Positions 1 through 11,453 of a stretch of DNA of 61,718 nucleotides are shown one piece after another. Numbering within the stretch: position 1 is the first letter of the stretch; every line of letters begins with the position of its first letter. The stretch is from Diplocarpon mali (lineage: Eukaryota > Ascomycota > Leotiomycetes > Helotiales > Drepanopezizaceae), in contig JAENRP010000261.1 of the NCBI GenBank assembly GCA_024741835.1, forward strand, positions 3,150-64,867, given 5' to 3'. Under the pieces are notes generated by a model, which worked only from the letters and a program-made list of their open reading frames with translations, was not told the DNA's origin and searched no databases. The position numbers were made by a program, and so were the translations under genes.

Positions 1-18
1 TTTTTATATACGCTTTTT

Positions 19-41
19 ACCTACGGGCCAGGCCTAGGAGT
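19..41 (-). repeat. PAL23 copy, 3' non-coding part of Gy-L
   Basis: Lies beyond the orfX2 stop codon, so this copy appears non-coding. It has no partner in the window because copy 2 is cut before this point. Confidence 0.75.
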
Positions 42-443
42 TAGAAAACGAAACTAGTAAAATAAACAAATAAGCTATAAAATCGCAAAAACAATTAAAA
101 ATAGTACTAACCTAAATATTAATTTTCCTTAATTCTCTTTAAAGGATAAGGAGAACTATTATTAGATAATACTCTCTTTATAAAGCGCCTACTTCTTTTT
201 AATAGTTCACTATTAGTATTAGAAGAGTCCGGTCTTAGTATTGCAAAAGCTTTAGTATTTCGTATAGATACTAGTATAGTTTGATAGCTTCTACTAATAG
301 GAAGAGAGACTTATATTATAGTATTATTATTATTATCCTCTTTATTATTATTATCATCCTTTAAAGAGTCTTCTACTATAGAGGGGGATAAGGCGGGCAG
401 CTCCTTAGATAATACTTCCTTGCCCTTACCTTTATTCAAATTG

Positions 444-466
444 AGTTGCAGGCCAGGCTTAAGAGT
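444..466 (-). repeat. PAL23 copy in orfX2 C-terminal region
   Basis: Read in the orfX2 frame as T-L-K-P-G-L-Q-L near codon 1042. It sits at almost the same position as the last copy in orfX1 (codon 1039). Confidence 0.8.
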
Positions 467-1265
467 CGTATCAGGAGTTTTAGCATAAGGTTTCTTAATG
501 CTATATTTCTTAAGAAGAATTATCTTATCAATTATATTATTAGCCTTAATATTATCTTTAGTACCTTTCGTCTTAGCCTAGGATTTACTACTATATAACT
601 ATAGTTCTAGTTATTATATTAGCTTTTAAATATTAGCAAAATCTTTAAAAAGTTCTTACTTATATTTCTTTAAATATATTATCAGTTATACTATATCCTT
701 TAAGAACAACTCCTTTATAGCTATTACTACTAATAGGTCATTCTATAATCTTTTACCTATAAGGGCCTTTGATAATAGACCGCCTTTTATTATACTAAAG
801 GTTATATAGAACTTTATAAAAGATTCTTTTACCGCACCCTATCTTACTATACTTAGTCTCTTTATACTAAATAAGTTAATAAGAAAATCTTCTAGGTTAG
901 TGCTATTCTTAAGTAAATCATTACCAATAACTTCCGTATAGTTATTGCTAATAGTTAAAAAACCGCCCTTTCCAGATTCCTATTCCAAATTGAGATTAAT
1001 AAATATACCTTATCTTATAAATACTAAAAATAGAGTAGTATCGTTTGAAACGTATTCCTTTAAGACAATTTTCTCCTTAGTATTTAGCTCTTTTTATTAT
1101 ATAGCGCTTTGCGCTAGATTTAACAAGATCTATTAAGAGTTCTTAAGATAATAAGATATAAGTATAAATGACTTATAAGACTTTTCCTATATAGCAAATT
1201 CTTTAATCGATTGTTTTATAGCTAGAATCATATAATAGTCAATAGTTCTATTATTAAGGGAGTTG

Positions 1266-1288
1266 ACCTACGAGCTAGGCCTAGGAGT
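1266..1288 (-). repeat. PAL23 copy in orfX2
   Basis: In frame at codon 768 (T-P-R-P-S-S, RIP stop, V). The orthologous copy is 53336-53358; the paralogous site in orfX1 is 5218-5240. Confidence 0.85.
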
Positions 1289-2495
1289 CGATCTAATAAA
1301 TCGTAAGTTAGCGTCAATCTTAGTAGTAATAACTCTTAAATAGTAGTTAATATCTACAAATTATATAGGTTTAGGATACGCTACCAACTTATATAAAGAC
1401 TTATAACAATTTAATAGCGCACTAAGATATAGCCTATAGTATATTCTTAAAGTCTATTATATCAAGCTATGCGTTATATTATAGAGAAATGCAAAGGGAG
1501 GCGAAAGTTTTTTATTAGAATTCCGAAAATAATACTAGTACATTTCCAATTCCTCTTATACTAATATTAAAAATGAATTCTTTTTATAATAGCTAAAGCT
1601 ATATATACGCATAGCGCTTAGAAAGGTATAGCTAAGCAATTTAAGCATATTTAAAAAGCCTTTGCTATAGAGCGATATTAAGGTATTATTAGTTAGTATA
1701 GTCTTATACTAAGCAGGGGTCTAAGCGATATTATAGAATACTTTAAGGGCCTTAGGTGCTACTCAGAACTTGGAGAAACCTAACGAAATATCTTTCTTAA
1801 CTTAATTAGCTATTCTATTACTAATAGCTATAATTGCATAGTTTCTAAAGTGTAATAAGAATAGTTTTAAATCGGGAGTAGTATAAAATTTATAGATGTT
1901 GGATAATACCTCTTTATTAGTAATTCCTATTAATGCTAATCTATAGTATAGTGCATATTATCGTTTATAAAGGGTATAAAATTTCTTAAAATGGAAGTCT
2001 CTAAATATCCCTATTAAGAATTTACTTAAGCGTATCTTCATTTCTAGTATTACTATAACTCTAAATTTATTACTATACTATAGTATTATCTTAATATTAA
2101 AGGGGACTTAATAACATTCTATAGAGATTATTATCGTAATGTCTTCCGGCTTCTCCTTAAGCATATAGTAGTCGCCCTTCGATTTCTTATAGTTGATAAA
2201 GAACTATATAATATTATCTATAGAGAATTTGTCTTATTATAGTTTTATAATCTATTTAATAGCTCTTGCTATTCCTTCTTATACTAATAAAACTTCTCCT
2301 TAGCCTTCCTTCTTTAAACGTTTCATTATTAACTTATAAAATTTAAAAACAAACTTTTATAAGTCCTTAGGAAAAGATTGTATAATATTTACAATATCCT
2401 TCTTAATATTATTAAAAATTTCTAAGACGTTAGTAATAATGCTCCCTTTTTCATTTGATAAATCTTCTTCTAAGTCTATAATATTATATATGCTA

Positions 2496-2518
2496 ACCTA
2501 TAAGCCAGGCCTGCGACT
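2496..2518 (-). repeat. PAL23 copy in orfX2
   Basis: In frame at codon 358 (S-R-R-P-G-L, RIP stop, V). Its ortholog is 52106-52128. No equivalent is present in orfX1. Confidence 0.85.
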
Positions 2519-2681
2519 TAATTTATTTGCTACTAGTGTTTAAGGTATTTAAGGCACTTTTAGGGATAGTAATTCAAATTCGTTTAAGTCGGAAAATAGG
2601 TAGTCGGGCTAGTATTCTACTTAAGCTTTAGGTGTTATAAGCACCTTATGCTTAAGGACTTCTTTATTATATACTTCTTCT

Positions 2682-2704
2682 ACTCGTAGGCTGGGCCTAC
2701 GAGT
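2682..2704 (-). repeat. PAL23 copy in orfX2, near-perfect palindrome
   Basis: Ten of eleven arm bases pair, the exception being a G:T-type mismatch. In frame at codon 296 as T-R-R-P-S-L-R-V. Orthologs are at 17372-17394 and 51928-51950. Confidence 0.9.
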
Positions 2705-3592
2705 TAAGTCGGGCTCGTTTGTTAATTCGGCTATAGGTAGTAGTAGCTTCGCAGCAGCAGGGATAATAAATTCCTATCTTTCTATTTTATTATTAAAGTA
2801 GTTTATAATATACTTAGCGAGATAAATCATCTTTTCTTTTATAATAAATAGACCGCATTATAATTATTATAAGCCAAGCGTATCTAGAACTATTTAATTA
2901 AGGAGTATAAAATTATTATACTAAGCGGGGCTGTCTTTTATAGTCTAAATAGTAGAGTATACGATAGTGCTTAAGAATCTAATAAATCTTCTATCCTAAA
3001 TACTATTTCCCTGTAATTTCTTTATATCTTCTTAGATAGTGAAATAGTTTAAAACCTATATAGCCCTTACTATAGGTTAGTATATTTTAAAAAATTTACT
3101 AAGCCCTTATAGGGCATTATTAGCAGTAATATCGGTTATAAAGTAGGTCTGGAAAAGTATGCTATAAGTGCCGTCTATAAGTTGCATTAATCTTTTTATA
3201 TACTTATTTTTCTTATCTCGGTTCTTCTGAAACAAATCAACTGAATTAGCATACCCTTAATACTCTTATAAAAACTTTTCTTAATTAATACCTTTGCTTT
3301 AAAGTTCCTTATCTAAGAAATCATCGAAACTTAAGAATCCTTCCTTAATAGTAGAAATTCTATAGTTAAGCACCTTAATAGATGAATTTAAGAATACCTA
3401 CTATTTTATCTTACTTAATATTCTATAGGTGCTTACTATATCTTTCAATAATCTTAGTAACTTACTATCCTATAAGAACCCTCCTTCTAATATTAGTTTA
3501 TTATTAGTAGTACTTAAGGACTTGCTGCCTAAGGTAACAACCGATATATTCTTCTTAGATATGGCCTTTTTACTTATAGTTAGTAGTACTAT

Positions 3593-4154
3593 AATGAATT
3601 ATTCAGCAAGAGGGGTAGCTTTAAATAAAGAGATGATTATTTAAGAAAGATTAACGATATAGGAGGCTTGTACTAGAAAAGATTGATAATAGAAAGATAA
3701 TAGTAGTAGTACTAGTATTATAGGTCTAGTAGGGTTGAAAAAAAGAAGTAAAAAAAAGTAAAATCGTAGTGCGAGGAGAGGCTTATTTATAGAGTTTAGA
3801 GTCGCGCTAGTGTATAAAGGAAAAGTGGGCATAAAGAGGCTGGAAGTGGGAATAAAGGTAGGGTATAACGCATATAAGGACCTATAATTAGTAAAGATAA
3901 TTATCAAAGGTAAGGATGACATTTCAAAGGTAAGCGTTAGAAAGTTATATATAAAGGGAATAATTAAAGAATAAATTATATAAAAAGTAAAGTAAATAAA
4001 GAATATATATAGAATAGAATAATAGGTTGAGAATAAAGAGGTATAGGTATATAGAAAGTAGATAATCTTAAAAAAATTCAACTTCTAATTCGCAATTTCT
4101 CCAAATGGTTTTTAAGGAAAGGGGGGTAGACTCGATTCTTTAGATCGAGTCGAC
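3593..4154 (-). other. orfX1-orfX2 intergenic spacer of Gy-L
   Basis: AT-rich spacer between the orfX1 stop and the proposed orfX2 start, conserved in copies 1, 2 and 4 but with small indels that change frame between copies. That argues against its being coding, although copy 1 happens to keep it open. Read on the minus strand it contains a TATATATAG run followed by two direct repeats of CTTACCTTTGA. These could belong to an internal promoter for orfX2; that role is inferred. Confidence 0.45.
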
Positions 4155-4332
4155 TTAATTATCAGTTCTATTATCACTTTAGGGTCTTCTTCTTTTGCAT
4201 TAGTTCTTATTTCTTAGCGATTTCTTAGCTTTAAGGACCTCTTTTAAAGGATCTTCTATTAGTACCCTTAGATTTAGTAATTGAGGTTCATCCGAACTAT
4301 CTTATAGGCTTAAGCCAGCTGAGTCTAACCTC

Positions 4333-4355
4333 ACTCGCAGGCTAGGCTCGCGAGT
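4333..4355 (-). repeat. PAL23 copy in orfX1 C-terminal region
   Basis: In frame at codon 1039 as T-R-E-P-S-L-R-V. Orthologs are 19016-19038 and 50274-50296. Confidence 0.9.
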
Positions 4356-5217
4356 CAGTCTTAGCGTTTTTAAGCTTAAGGGTAAAAACAGGGGATTAGT
4401 TCCTAAATTAGGGTCTAATATTATACTAGCGTCTTAGTTTGTCTCTTTTCCGAATTTTCTTATAATAATACCTTTATTAATTAGTATATTAGGCTCTTAG
4501 ATAGCATTTACTTTATCGCATTATCCTTAAGACTTAAGTTTATAAAGAAGCGACTTAGTATTTATAATATTTATCTAGGCCTTAATAAGGGTATTAAAGA
4601 GTTTTTAATTATATTTTATAAGGTGGATTTTCAACTTATCTTTATTAAGAAGGAATAACTCCTATACTTTAATTATAATAAAGGGATCCGTTTAAAAGCG
4701 CTAATTAATAATAGCTTTAAAAAGGCTGCTGCAGTTCTTAAGATGAAAAGCTGCTTTAAAAGGTGCAATAGTTCTACTTATATTAATCTATTAAGGTACT
4801 AGAGGTTGCTTTAGAGTAAAGATTAAAAAGATAAGATCGGAGATTCGAATCTTATTTTCTAAGGTATTCTTATCGCAAATAGCCGTATAGTTATTGCAAA
4901 AGGCTATAAAACTACCAGTTTTATAAAGTTTATCTAAGTGTATTTTAAGAAGGTGCCCTTATTTTATTATTACTATAATAGGGTTACTATTATTAGTAAT
5001 AGGCTGCAAGATCTTATTTTACTTTATTTTTATAGTTATATAAGCTAATTGAGATTTTAAACCAAGTGCCTAAGAAGTCTATCGACTTATCTTCTTTATA
5101 AATAGAATAAGTTTTATATCTAACTAAGAGCCGATCTACCTATTAAGGCTTTTAAAAGCTGGCCCTTATTTAATTAGTAGGATCTAATAATCTAAGACTT
5201 ACTTTTTAATAAAATTG

Positions 5218-5240
5218 ACTTATAGGCTAGGATCGCAAGT
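5218..5240 (-). repeat. PAL23 copy in orfX1
   Basis: In frame at codon 744 (T-C-D-P-S-L, RIP stop, V). Orthologs are 19901-19923 and 49389-49411. Confidence 0.85.
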
Positions 5241-6603
5241 AATAATCGGATTTTCTTTATTAGTAGCACTTATATCTCTCTTTATTAAAATAACTTAATT
5301 ATAAAGACTAAGACCAATTAATTAAAGAGGTTTAAAGTAGGCCATAAGCTAATAGGCTCTTTTACTTTTCGCTATTATAGCTAAGAGGTAGAGTTTATAA
5401 TATATCCGAAGGACTTATTAAGTAAGATTAAATATTATATTATAAAGAAAATAAGAAGGTATAAAGGTCGTATTATCTATAGGGCAGAAGTAATAAAGGT
5501 ATATCTCTACTTCTTATCTTATAATAGAGAGGAATATACCTATAAAAGCACTATTATTAATAGTAAAACTATCGATTAAGAAGCGATATCTAAAGGGTTA
5601 AGGCATTATAATTAACCCTTCTTCTTCTATTTCCTTTTATTATTTATTGCTTAATAATATCGAAAAGAAAGAATTGTTCTATTTAATTAGCTCTAACGCC
5701 TTTAAGACTTTAGGATTAGCCTTAAATTTTATAGCATTTAAAGATGCTTCTATTATTAATAGGTTAGATTTGCGTATCCTTAAAGAGATAAAGAATTAAT
5801 TATTAAAGTAGATTAGAAAAAGATTGATATCTTTTACTATATAGAAAAGTTCGAAGTATTTAATAGTTTTATTAATATTAAAGCCTTTATAATTAAGACT
5901 ATAGTAAACTAAAAGAGAGCGAATATAAAGGTTGCAAAGTCTTCTTACTTCGATTCTTATACTAAGAAGATACTATCGAAAGCGAGTTTTTATTATAAAG
6001 GATATTTAAATATTATATTATTCTTTAAGCTTAAGGTTAAGAATAACCGATTAAGGCATATTACTATAATTACAAATATCCTAATTAATAGATTCCTCTT
6101 CGCATTCTCCTTCTTATAAGATAAAATAGTCTTATTTAACATTTAAAAGACTAGGTTTTTAACTTCTATAATTATTAAAGAATTAAATAATAACTATAAG
6201 GGCGAACTTATTTAAGATAAGCTATTAAATTTATCTAATAGCTCTTCTAATTGTCTTTAAAGTAATAAGAATAGGGTCTTCTCTTATATTATCGTTTCTA
6301 AAACAGTTGTATATAAATATAAAGAATTTAAGAACTAGCTCCTTTAAATTATTAGAAAAGGAGTCTAAGCGAGCGCGCAATCCTTTAGTTTTAAATTGCA
6401 AATTAGCTAAGGTAGCTATTAAACGATCTATCCTTTTTAAAGGTCGAGCTAAAATAAGTCGTTTAACTAAAGGAGAGTCCCTTAAAAATTCCGAAAATTC
6501 TAAAGAGGCTGCGCTAAGCGTTTAAGCAGTTTATTTAATAGCAGTTTTTAAAATCATTTTAGCAAAAGGTAGGTTAGGTCTAGTTTTAAAATTCTCGCTT
6601 CTA

Positions 6604-6626
6604 ACTCTTAGTTTAGGACTATAAAT
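6604..6626 (-). repeat. PAL23 copy in orfX1
   Basis: In frame at codon 282 as I-Y-S-P-K-L-R-V. Its ortholog 42374-42396 reads T-Y-G-P-K-L-G-V. Confidence 0.8.
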
Positions 6627-7472
6627 TAAATTATATAATTTAGCACTTATTATATCTTTAAATTAAAAAGCGAATTTTAAAGCAGGCTTAGTTATAAATA
6701 ACCAATTCCCTTCTTTATTATTAAAGAAATCTTATCTAAACCCTAATATAATAGTCTAATTCTCTTTTAAAATAAGCAAACTATAAGCAAAAGCGCAGAG
6801 CCTTAGTATATTAATAATAGTACTATTAGATAAGGTAATATCTATAGCTTAATTTGATCTTTTTATAGCTCTATTAGCTATTATAAGTATTATATTAGAT
6901 AGGCTTATAAATCTATAATTGCAAATTCGATTGCCTTAGAATTTTGCTACTCCTTCTTAAATAATAAAGAAATTGAGAATCTAAATAGCTTTAGTAGTAG
7001 GAGTATTTTCCTTAAGAATTTTTAATAATACTCGCCTTCTATTATTAGAATCAATATTTATTAAGAAGTACGAATAAAATAAGAGTCCTCTCTTATTAGT
7101 AGCTGAATTATCCAATCGTCAAATAGATTCTTCCCTTTTATCTTAATCCATTTTAAAAGTATCGGCCAAGGTTATATATTAATTTGCATTAGCTAAGGAT
7201 TCCTCTTTAAAGATTCCCTTTAGTTTTAATTCTTTAGTTAGGAAGTCGTTAAATTAGAGAATTCCAAAAGCCACTTAGGTTAAAAGGTTATTAATAGCAT
7301 TCGCGTAAGCTAAAAGGAGTTTTTATTGCTCTATATCTCCTAAGGCTACATAGGTCGATTTAAAGCTCTTTAATAATATAATAGCTCTACTATCTTAAGA
7401 GAAGTTTATAACTAGTATTTATTTATCTCCTATTATAGTAAATAAAACTATTTATAAGTTCTTTAAAGGCAT

Positions 7473-7829
7473 ATTACTTATAAAAGATAAGGAGTATAAA
7501 TAAGAGAGTTTAATAGGGTATAAGAATTAAAAGTATATATAAGCTATAATAGGTTTACTATATATATATTAAGGAAATTGGACTTCTTATTTATTATTTA
7601 AAAAAAGTAATAAGAATGCTATAATTAAAGGCTAATATTAAGAATATAAAATAAGTCAAAGTAAGTAAGAATTTAAAGTGATTTTAAAAGATCTATATTT
7701 TAAATAATAAAGGAGGCGACCTTATCGAAAATGTAAAAATAAGGATTATAAGAAAGTAGGACAATTGATAAGCTAGGAAATCGCTTAATATTCCTACTTA
7801 TATTCTTTAGATATTTTAAGAATAATAAC
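7473..7829 (-). promoter_or_regulatory. pol-orfX1 spacer with promoter-like elements
   Basis: About 360 bp between the pol stop and the orfX1 ATG. Read on the minus strand it holds a TATATATATATATA run (visible in copy 2 near 41431), a second TATATA, and a pyrimidine-rich stretch just before the ATG (41508-41527 in copy 2). This layout is common for fungal core promoters, so orfX1 may have been transcribed separately from the gag-pol RNA. Inferred only. Confidence 0.35.
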
Positions 7830-7866
7830 TTAAGGTTATAATTAATTAGGTATTTTAATATTCTTT

Positions 7867-7889
7867 ACTCGTAGGACCGGCTTATAAAT
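7867..7889 (-). repeat. PAL23 copy at the pol C-terminus
   Basis: In frame 19 codons before the pol stop (I-Y-K-P-V-L-R-V). Its ortholog is 41107-41129. Confidence 0.75.
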
Positions 7890-9301
7890 CAAATTAGAAA
7901 AATCTTAATCTTTGTCTAAGGGTTTAAAATTGCTTATATTACTGTCGGTTCCTATAGAAGATTCGGAGGTTATATTAATTTCTAATTTATCTTTTAAAAG
8001 GAATAAGGTCTAATTATATTAATAAAAGCGCTTTAATCGGTTAGCTATAAAGGTTCCTTTAATATCGACTCTATTAAGTTCTTAAAGAGAATAGTATCCC
8101 TTTTCTTTCTACTTAGATTTAACCTTAAATAGGCTAAGCTATTAATAATTAAGTTTAGTATCTACTAATATATTAATACTTTTTATAATATTATAAACTA
8201 AGATAAAATTATCTTTTTAAATAAGGTAAGTCTTAAGTACTTTAAAAGCAGCCTATGCTTCCTTAGCTTTCTCCTAATATTATTTCTTTTATAAGATAAT
8301 CTCTTCTATATCTATATCTTAAAGCTTAAGTTATTAGCATCTTATTATAAGTAAATTAAAATAGTTCTAAATTTAACTATAGTCGAATAATCTTTAAATA
8401 GGCTATTAAGATATAAAAGGGAGCTATACCTCTCTATTATAAATAAGGAAGAATAGTATAACTCCAGTCGGTTTATAGATTATTATTTAATAAGCAAAGA
8501 GTATTTTATAAAAGTGTTTTATCTAATCCTTAAATTCTTTATAAGTAACTTTAGATAGACTATTAAGAATATTATAGTATCCTTATTCTACTACTCTATT
8601 AGCTTTCGAGTTATACGCTAAGATTTGAACCTATTTAATACTATATTTTCGCAAGAAAGCTTTAATTACTCCTTTATTTTTAAGGCCTCTATTAATAGTT
8701 AGTCTGCTAAAAAGTCTATAGCAATAGACTATATCTTTTTAAAGGAACTTTGCAATAGATTCAAAGTTAGCAGATCTTAAAGGTCGTCCTTTAAGCTATC
8801 TTAATAGGTCTTCCTTTATTAAAATAAAATATATTATCCTATTCTTAGTAGTTAGTACTTATATAATATCAAGGCTGACTTTATAGAAAAGGCCTAATAA
8901 CTAGGTTAGGAATAGAGGATTCTCTTTATAATTAGGTTTTCATTTCTAATAAGGGACGCAGCTTTTTACAAAAGCTTTACAATCCTTAAAAGAACCTTTT
9001 TAAAAGAATTTTCTTAAGAGCTAATAGTAAGTAGACTTAGCCCTTTAATAGCCTATTTCCTTATAAATATCTTAAATAGCCTTAGCTTATAGTTTATTAT
9101 TATTCAAATAGAATTATATAGGAAATGAGTTATCGCTTCTTTTAAATAACTGCCTTTCTTATATTAAATAAATCAGAGCTTTAGCTTTAAACTTCTAAAA
9201 ATCCTTAAAAGAAACTGTCTTTAGTCGTTTAAGTGTAATTAAAAATTTTGCGATTTCTTTAAAGTTACTTAAGTAGTTAAGTGATAAAATTCTCTTATTT
9301 A

Positions 9302-9324
9302 ACTTATAGGCTAGGTTTACAAGT
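9302..9324 (-). repeat. PAL23 copy in the RNase H-integrase linker, shifted frame
   Basis: The only clear exception to the common reading frame. The surrounding pol frame reads it as L-V-N-L-A-Y-K-L-N, one base out of register. The same holds for its ortholog 29991-30013. Confidence 0.8.
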
Positions 9325-11268
9325 CGAGTCCCTTTAAAGTGATATATTAATAAATAACTAACTTTATTCTCTACCTACTTATTAATATCTATTTCATCTT
9401 CTTTAATTAAATTAAAGGGGTAAGAATAAGTTCTTTTTAAAAGGCTATTAGCGGTAGTATTTTTCATTCTTAGAATATATTTGACTTTAAAGTCCATTAG
9501 TCTTATTTAAGCAATCTATTTTATTAGCAAAGCTCTTAATAGGTCGCTTGCAGCTTTATTCAATTATTTTATTAGTACTTTAGCATTAGTTTTAAAGATG
9601 AAGTAAATACTATAGAAGTCGCTTCTTATCTTTTTTATTACCTTTAAGGCGCCTTTGCATTCTTATTTAATAGTATTATACTTTATCTCTACTAGATTCT
9701 AAAGACTACTTTCAAAGCGAGCTAAATATCTTTTCTATTAGCTATTAGCTTATTAAAGGATAGCACCCTATTTAATTAAGCTTATATTAACTATTAGTAT
9801 AATTGGCCTAGCATTGGCTCTATAGTCTATTTTAATCAAATATAGCACTTTAAGCAACGCTTGCTTTAGTTATTTTATAGCCTTTATTTAAGGTTCTTCC
9901 TATTAAAACTCAGCCCTTTTCTAAAATAAGGTATAAATAGGTACTGCCTTTTTAGCGAAATCCTTAATTTAAATGCGATAGTATACTATAATACTAATAA
10001 ACGCGTAAGCTTCTGCCATATTATTATACCTCTTCTATTTATCGATTTTAAGTACTTTAGCCCTTTAAGGACTTCGGCTATTAGAATTAGTAATAAAACT
10101 AATAATTTCTATTAATAAAAGATAGTATTATATCTTCGGACCAACTATTGCTCTTACCCTTTCGAATCGTATAAGCACCTAATCTAGGTTTTAAATGTAT
10201 TCTATTATAAATCATTATATGCTAAGGAGAACTTCTTTATAATTATAAAATGATCTTAATCCTTTTACTCTTATATTATTTATATAAGGGAGCGCAATAT
10301 TAGGTATATAATCTACTAGTATCTTATAAATTACTTAAACAAATTGAGCAATCGAATTTATAACCTCTTAAGGTAATCTTATTATCTAAAGTAGCTTAAA
10401 AGGGATTTGAATTACTATTATATCTCTTAATTTAATATTAAGAATAAATTAGTTATATTTAAAAAAGAAGTTAATAAAAGAGCTATAGGTTAATCCTAAG
10501 AATTCATTTGAGAACTCATTTATATTCAAAGGGATTTTAGCGTCTTTAATAGTTACTTAGTTTATCTCTACTACTATTATTATTAGTCTATAAGTTCCCT
10601 TCTCTTTCTTAGCAATTAGGAACTATTTATTCTTATAAAGGCTATTATAGAACTTGAGAATACTTTACTTTAGCTTATCCTTTAATATTTCGATTACCTT
10701 TTCTTAAAGAGCTTTAAGGACCTCGAATGTTTTCTTTTACTAAGCTTTATAAGGTATTATCTTAATCTTAATATAAGGTATAACTTCTTTTCGAATCTGG
10801 CCTAGTTCCGTTTAGTTAAAAGCTAAGGCGTCCTTTCGATTTATTAAGGTTTTATAAAGTAGTTCGCATTCTTACTTTATTAAGTCATCTCTAATTTTTA
10901 ATATATTAAAACGCTCTTTTATTAGCTGATATCTAATAGGTTTATCGGAAAATCTGCTTATAATAAACTTATCGAATTTGCTACTTAGTTTTAAAGGTCG
11001 AAGCTTCTTATCTTATTTAAACTAATCATCTAAGCCTTTAGGCTTTAAGCTATTAGAGATTCCCTAATCTACTAGTTATACTTTATTAGCCTTACTTTTA
11101 TATATAGTTCGAATATTAACTAGTATTATGCTTCTTTGCTTATTTCCTTTTTTATTAAATCCTATAAAACGGTTCGAATTTTCCTTTTTAAAAATAAATA
11201 AAAGATTTTCTAAGTTATCAATTTAAAGTGCGTAAATGGAAATATTATTAGTAATTTTATTATTTTTT

Positions 11269-11291
11269 ACTTGCGGGTCCGGCTTATAAGT
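11269..11291 (-). repeat. PAL23 copy in the protease-RT linker
   Basis: In the pol frame as T-Y-K-P-D-P-Q-V. It lies 162 bp from the next copy, a spacing kept exactly in copy 2 (28024-28046). Confidence 0.8.
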
Positions 11292-11430
11292 AGTCTTTGG
11301 GTTTTTTAAAATGATTAGTAAATTATTGAAATTTATAAAACGAACCCTCTTCTTTACCTTATTTTTCTTTTTTCTTAATTATTAATCTAATAAAACGCTA
11401 ATTGTACTATTTTTCAAAATTCCAGATTTG

Positions 11431-11453
11431 ACTCTTAAGCTAAGACCGCGGGT
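11431..11453 (-). repeat. PAL23 copy in the protease-RT linker
   Basis: In the pol frame as T-R-G-L-S-L-R-V. Its ortholog is 27862-27884. Confidence 0.8.

Larger units (their letters stand above)
119..3592 (-). pseudogene. orfX2, extra gene of Gy-L, RIP-inactivated
   Basis: Unrecognised protein of about 1157 codons, encoded 3' of the integrase gene on the same strand. I recognise no enzymatic motif. The frame is open except at TAA/TAG codons explained by CAA/CAG decay. It ends at a TAA just after a basic stretch (K-R-I-K-E-N). The proposed start is ATA at 3590-3592. All three copies have ATA there, as expected if an ATG was lost to RIP. It also aligns with the M-V-L-S start region of orfX1. 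Residues near 24-100 align clearly with orfX1: F-L-Q-D-S for F-S-Q-D-S, then S-T-Y, I-K-Q-Q, F-D-D-F-L-x-K-E-L. A second shared block follows (L-F-x-x-x-F-I-x-D-I, A-I-Q-V-L-N, F-T-I-Q-E). Four PAL23 copies lie in frame at codons 296, 358, 768 and 1042. Function unknown. Confidence 0.6.
4155..7472 (-). pseudogene. orfX1, extra gene of Gy-L, RIP-inactivated
   Basis: Unrecognised protein of 1105 codons starting M-P-L-K-N-L-Q-M-V-L-S, with the stop at 4155-4157. Start and stop are exactly in phase, so this copy has no net frameshift; the only lesions are RIP-type stops. It follows pol on the same strand after about 360 bp. The N-terminal third is homologous to orfX2, and so is a later block (F-L-Y-N-I-x-F-S-L-x-Q-Q-x-L-R, then Y-R-L-Y-L). 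The C-terminus is basic (K-R-R-R-L), a possible nuclear signal. Three PAL23 copies lie in frame at codons 282, 744 and 1039. Matching copies are 41528-50474 (split by Cop-A) and 18838-20578. Not recognised as gag, env, dUTPase or a tyrosine recombinase. Function unknown. Confidence 0.65.

Noticed and set aside
945..1136. Plus-strand reading frame of 63 codons
   Set aside because: Antisense to orfX2; hydrophobic composition is a by-product of AT-rich sequence. The same applies to plus-strand frames at 3429-3644, 6307-6525, 13850-14092, 18152-18334, 25359-25679 and 38833-39021.
3641..4081. 146-codon minus-strand hydrophobic frame as a membrane protein
   Set aside because: It begins at TTG rather than ATG, lies in the orfX1-orfX2 spacer, and the frame is broken by small indels in copies 2 and 4. 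Runs of Tyr/Phe/Ile/Leu reflect AT richness.
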